Source of the DNA: an uncultured Alphaproteobacteria bacterium
GTDB taxonomy: Bacteria > Pseudomonadota > Alphaproteobacteria > Rhodobacterales > Rhodobacteraceae
DNA length: 64,000 nt
Assembly: GCA_913051655.1 (NCBI GenBank)
Contig: CAJXHI010000007.1
Location: forward strand, 1-64,000
Reading direction: 5' to 3'
The translations under genes were made by a program, and so were the position numbers. The notes beneath the pieces were generated by a model. The model saw only the letters and a program-made list of their open reading frames with translations. It was not told the DNA's origin and ran no database searches. Below, piece after piece: positions 36,341-44,620 of this stretch (positions are counted from its first letter, which is position 1; each line of letters begins with the position of its first letter).

Positions 36341-37551
36341 TGTTAGGCGACGCGCTTTCCCTGTCCTTGGGGTACAATGCAACGCTTGTGACATTGGGGG
36401 CGACACTTCTGGGTGCTGCTGCAGGGATGGCGGGGACCTTTCTTTATTTACGAAAAAATGCATTGATTAGTGATGCTATATCCCATGCGACACTGCCCGG
36501 ATTGGGCATCGCTTTTTTGATCGCTGTTGCTTTTGGCTGGGACGGGCGGCAGCTTGCAATCCTTCTTGGAGGATCGGCGTTGAGTGCGGCCTTAGGTCTA
36601 TATTTTGTAAATTGGCTCACGCGCGAAACAAGGCTGACCCAAGACACGGCTATTGGCTGTATACTTTCTGTATCTTTTGCTTTCGGCGTCGTTCTTTTCA
36701 CGATAATTCAGGTGCTCCCTGCGGGAAGAAAAGCAGGGCTTGAAAGCTTTCTCTTGGGCTCGACAGCAGGCATGCTTTACTCAGATGCTCTTTTGATCCT
36801 TGTCCTAAGCATAATCACCGCGCTTGTGCTCGTTGTGTTTTTACGACCGATTAAGCTTGTCACCTTTGACGCTAGCTACAGCGAAACATTAGGTATTTCT
36901 GTGCGACGCGTTGATTTCATTATTCTGACGCTCACATTGGCGGTGACCGTTTTGGGAATGAAGATTGTGGGTCTTATCCTTATTGTGGCGCTTTTGATCA
37001 TTCCGGCTGTCAGTGCACGGTTCTGGAGTGAAAAGACAGATATCATTTTAATTACTTCAACAGCATTTGGCGCATTGTCAGGGTACATCGGCTCTGCAAT
37101 TTCTGCGGTTTCTGCAGGCTTGCCCACAGGTCCAATCATCGTTCTCTGTGCATTTGGGTTTTTCCTGATCTCATTCCTTTTTGCGCCAAAGCGGGGTGTC
37201 TTGGCAGTCGCCCTTAAGCATTACCAGTTTCAAAAAACGGTGCATTTGACTCAGGGACTTTTGTCATTGGCATTGCGACAATCTATTTATGAGCCAAAAA
37301 CACGCCGGCTTCTACAACGCTTCGGATATATTCGGGCTGATGGAGTGGTCACAGAGGTCGGAAAATCACTTGCTGCAAAAACGCTTTTGAATGAAAAGCG
37401 TTGGTCGTATTGGCAGGAAACCCTCAGGGAAAGTGATCAGTTTGATGGTCAGGTTGTGTTTAGCTTGATGGACATAGAGACCAAACTTACACAAGATCAA
37501 ATTCTTTTGATTGATCAAGGATTGGCGGCTCGAAAAGGGAAAAAACTTTGA
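36340..37551 (+). CDS. Manganese/zinc ABC transporter permease with C-terminal extension
   Basis: An ABC-3 family permease of 403 residues. The first 275 form the usual eight or so membrane helices (LGATLLGAAAGMAGTFLYLRKNALISDAISHATLPGLG; SGYIGSAISAVSAGLPTGPIIVL, in part). The last ~130 residues, after FLFAPKRGVL, are soluble and helical (LKHYQFQKTVHLTQGLLSLALRQSIYEPKTRRLLQRFGYI, in part), with the look of a winged-helix or DtxR-like domain as known in some MntC-type permeases. It is coupled by TGATG to the ATPase gene and to the next permease gene. Confidence 0.9.
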   Translation: MLGDALSLSLGYNATLVTLGATLLGAAAGMAGTFLYLRKNALISDAISHATLPGLGIAFLIAVAFGWDGRQLAILLGGSALSAALGLYFVNWLTRETRLTQDTAIGCILSVSFAFGVVLFTIIQVLPAGRKAGLESFLLGSTAGMLYSDALLILVLSIITALVLVVFLRPIKLVTFDASYSETLGISVRRVDFIILTLTLAVTVLGMKIVGLILIVALLIIPAVSARFWSEKTDIILITSTAFGALSGYIGSAISAVSAGLPTGPIIVLCAFGFFLISFLFAPKRGVLAVALKHYQFQKTVHLTQGLLSLALRQSIYEPKTRRLLQRFGYIRADGVVTEVGKSLAAKTLLNEKRWSYWQETLRESDQFDGQVVFSLMDIETKLTQDQILLIDQGLAARKGKKL

Positions 37552-38462
37552 TGGGAAGCGAATTTGTAGCGCTTGGCTTGACCCCCATTTTGATTGCGGC
37601 CTTTGCATCTATGGCCTGCGCATTGCCAGGAAATTTTTTGGTTCTGCGAAAACAGGCGCTCATAGGGGATGCAATTAGTCATGTGGTATTGCCGGGGATT
37701 GTGGTGGCGTATCTTCTCACTGGGAAATTATCCACATGGCCAATGATGATCGGTGCTGCGGGGGCGGCTGTAACATCGGTTATACTGATTGAAATGATAA
37801 AGCGTTTGGGTCAGATAGAATATGGTGCGGCAATGGGTGTTGTTTTTACCGCAATGTTTGCAGCGGGCGTTTTGCTTTTGGAACAATCCGATACGAGCCG
37901 CGTGCATTTGGACGTGGAACATGCTCTCTTTGGCAATTTAGAGACTCTTATTTGGCTTCAATCGGATGGGTGGGCTTCCTTTTTGCGGTTTGAGGATCTG
38001 GCGCAATTGCCACCACAATTCGTTAGAATGTTCATGGTATTGCTGATCACTTCAGCATTTACTTATGTGTTTTGGCGCCCTTTGGTGTTGATCAGTTTTG
38101 ACGAAGCATATGCACGTACAATAGGAGCGCGGGCAACAATAATTGGTTTTCTTTTGGTAGTTCTTGCTACAATGGCGGCTGTTGCGGCGTTTGATGCAGT
38201 TGGTTCGATAATCGTCATCGCGATGATCCTATGCCCGCCAGCTACTGCGAGATTGTTGACCAATGATATAAAAACCCAAGTCTTGTTGAGCCTGTTTTTG
38301 GCACTCAGTGCAACGCTGGTTGGCTATATTACGGCTGGCTATTTACCGCTGTGGCTTGGCTTTTCGAACACGCTGAGTGCGGCTGGTATGATTGCCACGG
38401 TAAGTGGCTTGCTTCTCGCAATTTCTGCGATATACGGGCGTCACCGAAATCGGATTACTTAA
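37551..38462 (+). CDS. Manganese/zinc ABC transporter permease (second subunit)
   Basis: A 303-residue ABC-3 permease made almost only of membrane helices: LTPILIAAFASMACALPGNFLVLRKQALIGDAISHVVLPGI at the N-terminus, AAFDAVGSIIVIAMILCPPATARLLTND, and a final helix LSAAGMIATVSGLLLAISAIYG. It lacks the C-terminal extension of its partner, so the two probably form a heterodimer. The ATG at 37551 overlaps the previous stop. The stop is 12 bp before the SnoaL-like gene. Confidence 0.92.
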   Translation: MGSEFVALGLTPILIAAFASMACALPGNFLVLRKQALIGDAISHVVLPGIVVAYLLTGKLSTWPMMIGAAGAAVTSVILIEMIKRLGQIEYGAAMGVVFTAMFAAGVLLLEQSDTSRVHLDVEHALFGNLETLIWLQSDGWASFLRFEDLAQLPPQFVRMFMVLLITSAFTYVFWRPLVLISFDEAYARTIGARATIIGFLLVVLATMAAVAAFDAVGSIIVIAMILCPPATARLLTNDIKTQVLLSLFLALSATLVGYITAGYLPLWLGFSNTLSAAGMIATVSGLLLAISAIYGRHRNRIT

Positions 38463-38474
38463 AGGGAGCGGGAC

Positions 38475-38993
38475 ATGGCAGGCGCAAGACCGGAACAGGC
38501 GATATTGACCCGGGACACAGATATGGTCAGGACGGCCGAAACGCGGCGTGTTATAGAAAACATGGTGGATGGTTTAAACGACCATCGCATTTCAGACATT
38601 GGTGAATTTTTTTCAGATAGCTTTCGCTGGATTGGGAATCAAGGGTGCGGTACAAAAAACGGTCTTCGCGCCTTTCAGGCAAATTGGCAAAAACCTTTCC
38701 AAGCTGCCTTTTCAGATAAGGTCTGTGTTGATGAGGGACGTCTTTTTATGGGCGAATGGGCCGCTGCCTTCGGTCGACAAGAGGCTGTTCATGCAGGTGA
38801 ATTTATGGGCATTGCCCCAACAGGTAAGAAAGTCGAAATTCGCTACATGGACTTTTGGAAAGTTGTAGACGGAAAAATCGTTGATAATTATGTGATGGTT
38901 GATTTCCCCTATATTATGGCCCAGCTCGGTAAAGATGCGTTTGATGGCCACGGTTGGGAGAAATATGATGATCGTGACTTAGATCAGGAATAG
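38475..38993 (+). CDS. SnoaL-like / NTF2-fold protein
   Basis: The 172-residue protein belongs to the SnoaL-like (ester cyclase) group of the NTF2 fold: ENMVDGLNDHRISDIGEFFSDSFRWIG, VHAGEFMGIAPTGKKVEIRYMDFWKVVDGKIVDNYVMVD (in part). Family members include polyketide cyclases and many of unknown function. The ATG follows GGGAGCGGGAC, and it is 12 bp from the last transporter gene, so it is likely the fifth gene of the operator-controlled operon. Why such a protein should be co-regulated with metal uptake is not evident. Confidence 0.82.
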   Translation: MAGARPEQAILTRDTDMVRTAETRRVIENMVDGLNDHRISDIGEFFSDSFRWIGNQGCGTKNGLRAFQANWQKPFQAAFSDKVCVDEGRLFMGEWAAAFGRQEAVHAGEFMGIAPTGKKVEIRYMDFWKVVDGKIVDNYVMVDFPYIMAQLGKDAFDGHGWEKYDDRDLDQE

Positions 38994-39031
38994 AGCACGT
39001 ACTTAATGGTTCATAAATGTAAAGGTCGTTA

Positions 39032-39787
39032 TTATTGGCTATAATTGCTGCCTTCGTCATCTAGGATCGCTTTCAATTCTTCAAAATGCTTCTGTTCTTG
39101 TTCGGGATATGCTTCAAGCTGATCTGCTACCTTTGTAGCAACTTCATGTGAAAGGACCCGCAAGGGCTTGCCAGTTTGTAAGGCCCTAATAAAGGTTTCT
39201 GCCGCGCGCTCAAAGTAATAGAGTCTGTTGAATGTATCCGCGACAGTTTCCCCAATCACTAAAATACCGTGATTTCCCATGATCATAATCTTTTTCTTTG
39301 GGTCCTGAAACATTTTGGCACAACGCTCGCCTTCGTCTTCAAATGCCAGTCCACCGTAGTTATCATCAATCACATAGCGATTATAAAAAGCTGCGCAGTT
39401 TTGATCAATCGGAAGAAGTCTGCTGTCTTTGAGTGATGCCAGAACAGTAGAATGGACGGAATGCACATGCATAGCACACCGCGCATGAGGGCAGCGGCGA
39501 TGGAGCGATCCATGTAATCCCCAAGCCGTTGGGTCCGGTGCATTTGGTCCAGATAATGTATCAGTATTATTTGCGTCAATTTCCAAAATGTCGCTCGCCT
39601 TGATGCGCGCAAAGTGACTCTGATTAGGATTCATGAGGAACTTTGTACCATCATCATTGATTGCGAGTGAAAAATGGTTGGCCACCGCTTCGTGATAATT
39701 AAGCCGTGCTGTCCATCGAAATGCAGCAGCAAGATCGACACGTTCTTGCCAAAAATCTATATTTGGCCTGATTTGGGTTACGGACAT
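39032..39787 (-). CDS. Class II aldolase/adducin family protein
   Basis: A 251-residue member of the family of L-fuculose-phosphate and L-ribulose-phosphate 4-epimerase-like zinc enzymes. It has AFRWTARLNYHEAVANHFSLA at the N-terminus, the zinc-binding CAMHVHSVHSTVLAS, and the third ligand region IMIMGNHGILVIGETVADTFNRLYYFE. Many homologues are annotated only by fold, and the substrate is unknown. The ATG at 39787 has GGAGAA at 8 nt; an ATG at 39799 has worse spacing. It converges on the SnoaL-like gene. Confidence 0.88.
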   Translation of the reverse strand: MSVTQIRPNIDFWQERVDLAAAFRWTARLNYHEAVANHFSLAINDDGTKFLMNPNQSHFARIKASDILEIDANNTDTLSGPNAPDPTAWGLHGSLHRRCPHARCAMHVHSVHSTVLASLKDSRLLPIDQNCAAFYNRYVIDDNYGGLAFEDEGERCAKMFQDPKKKIMIMGNHGILVIGETVADTFNRLYYFERAAETFIRALQTGKPLRVLSHEVATKVADQLEAYPEQEQKHFEELKAILDDEGSNYSQ

Positions 39788-39989
39788 TTTTTTCTCCATT
39801 CTCCCGTTCAGATAGAAATAGCCGTTGGTTGAAACAAAAGCATCTAAGACAGCTGACGACGGAACTAAATTTCATATTACAAGGGGTTCTTTTAGTCTGC
39901 AAGTGGTCTCTATGGGATCCAGAAATAGCCATCATGGGAGAGGATTTTGCATAATCTTAGCCTAGGAGGTTTGCTCACGGAGGTGTGAG

Positions 39990-40322
39990 TTATTTTTTCA
40001 ACCTGATCGTTAAATTGTCTGGGTCAGAGGCATAAAGTCAGAATTCCGCACCTTCGCTTCGGGCTGAATTTTCCTGTAATCACCTTAAAAGTGGAAGACT
40101 AAGGTATGTGAGATCGGCATGAAATTGAAATATGTGATCTCAATACTTAAATTTCGCAAAAATACGTGTTTCCTGATAAACTAACGCGTCATATAATTCA
40201 TTCAAAAAATCGATATGAAGCTCGACGTCCTTTAAAACGAGATTTAGCTCAAGTTCTTTAAGTACTTTGCCGAACGCGTTAGCACTGACAGCTTCTAGCT
40301 CGTTCAAAACCTTTTCAATCAC
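39990..40322 (-). pseudogene. VOC (glyoxalase/bleomycin-resistance) family pseudogene with three in-frame TGA stops
   Basis: One reading frame runs from a GTG at 40322, behind a strong AAGGTGAT ribosome site, to a TAA at 39990. It is interrupted by TGA after KFKY (60 codons), after PLLR and after GAEF, with no frameshift. The segments fit a VOC half-fold: KDVELHIDFLNELYDALVYQ (partner of the usual DxxxSxxFY), DHIFQFHADL (the metal-histidine strand) and LYASDPDNLTIRLKK (the usual DPDGNxxEL). The total is 110 codons, a typical VOC length. The remaining parts of the 700-bp gap (39788-39989 and 40323-40488) show nothing I recognise. Confidence 0.6.
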
Positions 40323-40488
40323 TTTTGTGGATCACCTTGTATTTTAGTGGACGTAATGACATAAATTTCCATGTTGGATATGTTATCGCCTACACCGCAA
40401 TTTTACATATTCTATCGATGCTACTCACAGTTGTAGCGGCGCAATTTATAAATAAAATCAGTGTACTCCATCGTCAAATTTTTAAAAT

Positions 40489-41964
40489 ATGGAAAATAAA
40501 GTGAATATAGAGCAACCTGAATACAGCCCAGCCAAAACATATACTGACCCAAAAGAGGCGGTAGCGCAGGTAGATTTGATATATCGCCAAAGTGTCGATT
40601 TTCTGTGCAAAGCATTTTCAAAAGCCTCGCAGGTTACAGAAAGCAGAAAGAGATATCGCGCCTTTTATCCGGAAATTCGAATTCAGATTGACCGCTTTGC
40701 ACAAATTGATTCTCGGTTAAGCTTTGGTCACCTAACACAACCGGGGCTCTACGGAACCACCCTCACGCATCCGGATCTCTTTGAAAACTACCTTGAGCAG
40801 CAGATCGGGCTTTTGATCCGCAATCATAATGTTCCCGTTACGATAGGAGTTTCTGATACGCCAATCCCCCTTCATTTTGCGATGCCTCAAGGGATGGATG
40901 GAAATATCACTCAGGATACTGTGAGCCGGGTTTCTTTCCGTGATGTGTTTGATGTGCCCGAGCTATCAAACGTGAATGATAATATTGTAGATGGCCAATA
41001 TGATCGCGATGGAGAAAAGACCTTTCCCCTTGCGCCCTTCACAGCGCAACGGGTTGATTATTCATTGGCGCGTTTGGCGCATTATACTGCGACCCAGCCC
41101 AAGCATTTTCAAAATTATGTTTTGTTTACGAACTACCAGCTTTATGTCTCTGCCTTCGAAAGCTATGCACGTGAGCAATTGGCAAATTCAGAAAGCAGTT
41201 ACACCAGTTTTGTCGCACCGGGTGATATTGAGATTTTTAAGCCAGATGCCGTGATTGCGCAGTCCGCAAAAATACCGCAAATGCCAAGCTATCATTTAAA
41301 GCGTGCAGATGGGAATGGAATTACTTTAGTCAACATTGGTGTTGGGCCATCAAATGCAAAAACCGCTACCGATCATATTGCGGTTTTGCGTCCTCATGCT
41401 TGGTTGATGGTGGGCCATTGTGCTGGACTGCGGAGTGGTCAGAATTTGGGTGATTTTGTGCTGGCCCACGCCTATATGCGTGAAGATAAGGTTCTTGATG
41501 ATGACCTTCCAGTGTGGGTTCCAATTCCCGCCTTGGCGGAAGTTCAGGTTGCTTTGGAACAGGCGGTAGCCTCTGTAACAAAACTTGAAGGATTTGAGCT
41601 TAAGAAAATCATGCGCACTGGAACTGTCGCGACGCTGGATAACCGCAATTGGGAGCTGCGTGATAATTCGGGGCCAGTGCGCAGGCTTAGCCAGTCTCGG
41701 GCGGTTGCCTTGGATATGGAAAGTGCGACAGTTGCCGCCAACGGATTTCGGTTTCGGGTGCCTTATGGGACGTTACTTTGTGTCTCTGACAAGCCTCTTC
41801 ATGGTGAACTAAAGCTTCCAGGAATGGCGACAAAATTCTATAAATCACAGGTTTCACGCCATTTAATGATTGGGTTGAAAGCGATGGAGAGCCTTCAAAA
41901 TATGCCTCTTGAGCGGCTTCACAGTCGCAAATTACGCAGTTTTGACCAATCAGCCTTCCTGTAA
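40489..41964 (+). CDS. amn: AMP nucleosidase
   Basis: AMP nucleosidase splits AMP into adenine and ribose 5-phosphate and so controls adenylate levels. The 491-residue protein has the N-terminal Amn domain (AKTYTDPKEAVAQVDLIYRQSVDFL; FYPEIRIQIDRFAQIDSRLSFGH, in part) and the C-terminal phosphorylase-like domain: NIGVGPSNAKTATDHIAVLRPHAWLMVGHCAGLR and VALDMESATVAANGFRFRVPYGTLLCVSDKPLHGE. Both are cut short here for brevity of motif. It stands alone, followed by the HU gene across a 129-bp gap. Confidence 0.93.
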   Translation: MENKVNIEQPEYSPAKTYTDPKEAVAQVDLIYRQSVDFLCKAFSKASQVTESRKRYRAFYPEIRIQIDRFAQIDSRLSFGHLTQPGLYGTTLTHPDLFENYLEQQIGLLIRNHNVPVTIGVSDTPIPLHFAMPQGMDGNITQDTVSRVSFRDVFDVPELSNVNDNIVDGQYDRDGEKTFPLAPFTAQRVDYSLARLAHYTATQPKHFQNYVLFTNYQLYVSAFESYAREQLANSESSYTSFVAPGDIEIFKPDAVIAQSAKIPQMPSYHLKRADGNGITLVNIGVGPSNAKTATDHIAVLRPHAWLMVGHCAGLRSGQNLGDFVLAHAYMREDKVLDDDLPVWVPIPALAEVQVALEQAVASVTKLEGFELKKIMRTGTVATLDNRNWELRDNSGPVRRLSQSRAVALDMESATVAANGFRFRVPYGTLLCVSDKPLHGELKLPGMATKFYKSQVSRHLMIGLKAMESLQNMPLERLHSRKLRSFDQSAFL

Positions 41965-42017
41965 TTGGTCTAAAGGTGGGGAAAAAGGATGTATTTTAAG
42001 GATTTTCTGCCACTATT

Positions 42018-42037
42018 TGTTGTATAAACATACAACA
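42018..42037. promoter_or_regulatory. Inverted repeat overlapping the likely HU promoter
   Basis: TGTTGTAT-AAAC-ATACAACA has perfect 8-bp arms around a 4-bp centre. A plausible -35 TTGTAT (42020-42025) lies inside it and a -10 TATGAT at 42044-42049, 18 bp apart. It is therefore well placed as an operator for the HU gene that starts at 42094. The binding protein is unknown. Confidence 0.6.
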
Positions 42038-42093
42038 TACCGTTATGATCCCCCAATGAGCATACAAGTATTGGGCAGCTAAGGAGAATATAA

Positions 42094-42381
42094 ATGTCTA
42101 AGCCAATGACAAAAACACAGCTGATAGCAACACTCGCTGATGAAATGGGATCTGATAAGAAATCTGCTGGCGCAGCGTTGGATGCCATCTGCAATATCAT
42201 TACAAAAGAAGTTTCAGTTGGCGGGGCGGTCACCCTTCCCGGAATTGGAAAGATTTCCTGCCGCGCTCGTCCGGAGCGTATGGTGCGTAACCCTGCTACA
42301 GGCGAACAATTCAAGAAAGAAGCAGACAAAGTTGTGAAAATGACAATTGCCAAAGCATTGAAGGACAGCGTCAACGGCTAG
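42094..42381 (+). CDS. HU-family DNA-binding protein
   Basis: The 95-residue nucleoid protein bends and compacts DNA as a dimer. It has the N-terminal helical dimerisation part (TKTQLIATLADEMGSDKKSAGAALDAI) and the beta-arm with the intercalating proline in RMVRNPATGEQF, ending VVKMTIAKALKD. AAGGAG precedes the ATG. The match is to HU rather than IHF, as the flanks of the arm lack IHF-specific residues; this is a judgement from memory. It has its own promoter candidate and terminator. Confidence 0.94.
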   Translation: MSKPMTKTQLIATLADEMGSDKKSAGAALDAICNIITKEVSVGGAVTLPGIGKISCRARPERMVRNPATGEQFKKEADKVVKMTIAKALKDSVNG

Positions 42382-42404
42382 GCTAGATTTTCAAATTATT
42401 TTTT

Positions 42405-42434
42405 GAAGGGGTCGCATATGCGACCCTTTTCTTT
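42405..42434 (+). terminator. Rho-independent terminator after the HU gene
   Basis: Stem GGGTCGCATATGCGACCC (42409-42426), a perfect palindrome, followed by TTTTCTTTTT. It lies 27 bp after the stop codon. Confidence 0.92.
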
Positions 42435-42484
42435 TTCAAGAAGACATGTAACCACTCACGACTGATACAGTGTAGGGAGCAGTC

Positions 42485-43372
42485 ATGGATATTAGGGCAA
42501 TATTACTGGGTGTGGTCTTTGCGTTGATGTGGTCATCTGCTTTTAGCTCCGCACGTATTATCGTTGCAGCGGCGCCACCCTTGACCACTTTGTCGATTCG
42601 TTTCTTTATCGCTGGAGTAATCGGCGTTGTCATAGCAAAATTTCTTGGTCAAACTTTTAGGCTAACCAAAGGACAACGCAAATCTACGATCATTTTTGGT
42701 ATTTTTCAGAATGGTCTTTATCTTGGTTTAAACTTTGTGGCGATGCAAACAGTCGAAGCATCTCTTGCCGCTATTATTGCATCTTCGATGCCATTGATGG
42801 TCGCATTTGCAGGTTGGGCTATCTTTCGTGAAAAATTGTCTGTTTTGGCTGCGATTGGTTTGCTCCTCGGTTTTGTTGGTGTTGGCCTGATCATGGGTCT
42901 TCGTATGACTAGCGGTGCCGATGGTTTTGGAATTTTGCTTTGCATCATTGGTGCTGCGGCTCTGGCGGTTGCCACACTTGTGGTGCGCGGCGCTAGTGTT
43001 GGTGGCAACCTGATGATGGTTGTCGGACTTCAGATGATTGTGGGCGGTATTTGTCTTGGGATCGCGGGTGTGTTAACTGAAGAGCTTGTTGTGGACTGGA
43101 GTTGGATGTTCTTGGTTGCCTTTTCCTACACGACGCTGATCCCTGGGCTCGCTGCGACGCTCATTTGGTTTCTGCTAGTCAATCGTATTGGAACAGTAAA
43201 GGCGGCAACATTTCATTTTCTCAACCCGTTTTTTGGGGTTCTTCTCGCTGCCTTGATTGTTGGCGAAGCCATGAGCGTGTTTGACTTCGCAGGCGTTTTT
43301 GTCATCACAATCGGCATTTTGGCTGTTCAGCTGTCTAAGCAGATTGATCGGACAATGGACGACGGCTGTTGA
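42485..43372 (+). CDS. EamA/DMT-family transporter
   Basis: A 295-residue membrane protein with about ten helices and two EamA repeats: WSSAFSSARIIVAAAPPLTTLSIRFFIAGV in the first half, and ATFHFLNPFFGVLLAALIVGEA at the end of the second, the classic RhaT/EamA signature. Drug/metabolite transporters export amino acids, metabolites or drugs, and the substrate cannot be told from sequence. AGGGAG precedes the ATG. It converges on aroC with a 5-bp gap. Confidence 0.9.
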   Translation: MDIRAILLGVVFALMWSSAFSSARIIVAAAPPLTTLSIRFFIAGVIGVVIAKFLGQTFRLTKGQRKSTIIFGIFQNGLYLGLNFVAMQTVEASLAAIIASSMPLMVAFAGWAIFREKLSVLAAIGLLLGFVGVGLIMGLRMTSGADGFGILLCIIGAAALAVATLVVRGASVGGNLMMVVGLQMIVGGICLGIAGVLTEELVVDWSWMFLVAFSYTTLIPGLAATLIWFLLVNRIGTVKAATFHFLNPFFGVLLAALIVGEAMSVFDFAGVFVITIGILAVQLSKQIDRTMDDGC

Positions 43373-43377
43373 TACGA

Positions 43378-44484
43378 TTAGCCGATCTGCCCGCTTTTGC
43401 CCTCACCTATTTGTCCGCGATGCAGCAGGAGATGGTCCAATAGAACGCAAGCCATCATTGCCTCACCTACAGGAACAGCGCGAATTCCGACGCAGGGATC
43501 ATGTCGACCCTTTGTGACGACCTCAATCGCATTACCCGACTTTGTGATGGATTTTCTGGGTGTAAGAATGGAAGAGGTTGGTTTTACCGCAAATCTTACC
43601 ACAACATCTTGACCTGTCGAAATACCCCCCAAAATGCCACCAGCGTGGTTCGAGGAGTAGACAGGCTTATTATCATTGCCCATGAAGATTTCATCTGCGT
43701 TGGCAGACCCTTTAAGACTGGCAGAGGCCATTCCTTCGCCAATTTCTACACCTTTCACGGCATTTATCGACATCATCGCAGCGGCCAGATCGGAGTCGAG
43801 TTTTCCATAAATCGGTGCGCCAAGTCCGACAGGAACCCCGTTGGCAACAATTTCGATCACTGCGCCAACAGAGTCATGTGATTTGCGAATATGGTCTAGA
43901 TAATCAGCCCAATCTTTGGCGGCTTTTGCATCTGGCACCCAAAAAGGATTTTGTTCAATTTCTGCCAAATCGAAATTCGCCCGATCAATCTGGTGTTTCC
44001 CCATTTGCACCATATATCCCGTAATCTTTAGTGCTGGTGCTAGTGTTTTCAGCGCTGCACGGGCGATGCCGCTGGCAGCTACACGAGCAGCAGTTTCTCG
44101 CGCAGAAGACCGACCACCGCCGCGATAATCGCGTATTCCGTATTTCTGCCAATATGTGATGTCTGCATGCCCTGGACGAAAGGTTTCAGAGATGTCGCTA
44201 TAATCCTTTGACCGTTGGTCGGTATTACGGATCATTAGCTGTATCGGTGTTCCGGTTGTTTTGCCATCAAAAACGCCTGAAAGAATTTCGACTTCGTCAG
44301 CTTCACGGCGCTGGGTTGTGAATTTACTTTGTCCCGGTTTGCGTTTGTTAAGCCAAAGTTGGATCATTTCTTTGTCAACACTTATCCCTACAGGACAGCC
44401 ATCTATTGTCGCCCCAAGCGCGGGCCCGTGGCTTTCGCCCCAAGTTGTGACACGGAATAAATGTCCGAAACTGTTCAGGCTCAT
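43378..44484 (-). CDS. aroC: Chorismate synthase
   Basis: AroC makes chorismate from 5-enolpyruvylshikimate 3-phosphate, needing reduced FMN. The 368 residues hold the three family signatures: [18 protein letters not shown] near the N-terminus, [20 protein letters not shown]-like (reads [19 protein letters not shown]) in the middle, and [19 protein letters not shown] near the C-terminus. AGGAG precedes the ATG by 8 nt. It stands apart from aroE, 28 kb away. Upstream is a 136-bp gap with a long dyad. Confidence 0.97.
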   Translation of the reverse strand: MSLNSFGHLFRVTTWGESHGPALGATIDGCPVGISVDKEMIQLWLNKRKPGQSKFTTQRREADEVEILSGVFDGKTTGTPIQLMIRNTDQRSKDYSDISETFRPGHADITYWQKYGIRDYRGGGRSSARETAARVAASGIARAALKTLAPALKITGYMVQMGKHQIDRANFDLAEIEQNPFWVPDAKAAKDWADYLDHIRKSHDSVGAVIEIVANGVPVGLGAPIYGKLDSDLAAAMMSINAVKGVEIGEGMASASLKGSANADEIFMGNDNKPVYSSNHAGGILGGISTGQDVVVRFAVKPTSSILTPRKSITKSGNAIEVVTKGRHDPCVGIRAVPVGEAMMACVLLDHLLLHRGQIGEGKSGQIG

Positions 44485-44531
44485 CTCAGCACTCCTTTGA
44501 TCATGGGCAATATAAGCCGATGTTCAATGTG

Positions 44532-44601
44532 ACAAGATTAATCATAACATGTAATTCATACACTTGGGGGTATAGTATGTATTACAATTAATCGATCTTG
44601 T
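44532..44601. repeat. Long interrupted dyad between betA-like gene and aroC
   Basis: Arms pair in blocks: ACAAGAT/ATCTTGT, TGTAAT/ATTACA and CATAC/GTATG, enclosing a short loop with GGGGG. The whole spans 70 bp in the gap between two leftward genes. It lacks a T-run on the leftward strand, so it is not a standard terminator; it could be a transcript-end structure or regulator site for aroC. Confidence 0.5.
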
Positions 44602-44620
44602 TAAAAGGTCGTAAAATTCA

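Noticed and set aside
39974-39998. CTCAC/GTGAG hairpin with Ts as a terminator
   Set aside because: Only a 5-bp stem, containing a ribosome-site-like loop; no rightward gene ends just before it.
39990-40322. TGA recoding (Trp or Sec) to explain the VOC frame
   Set aside because: Many intact genes here end in TGA and use TGG for Trp; no selenocysteine insertion element or selenoprotein family is suggested. A pseudogene is simpler.
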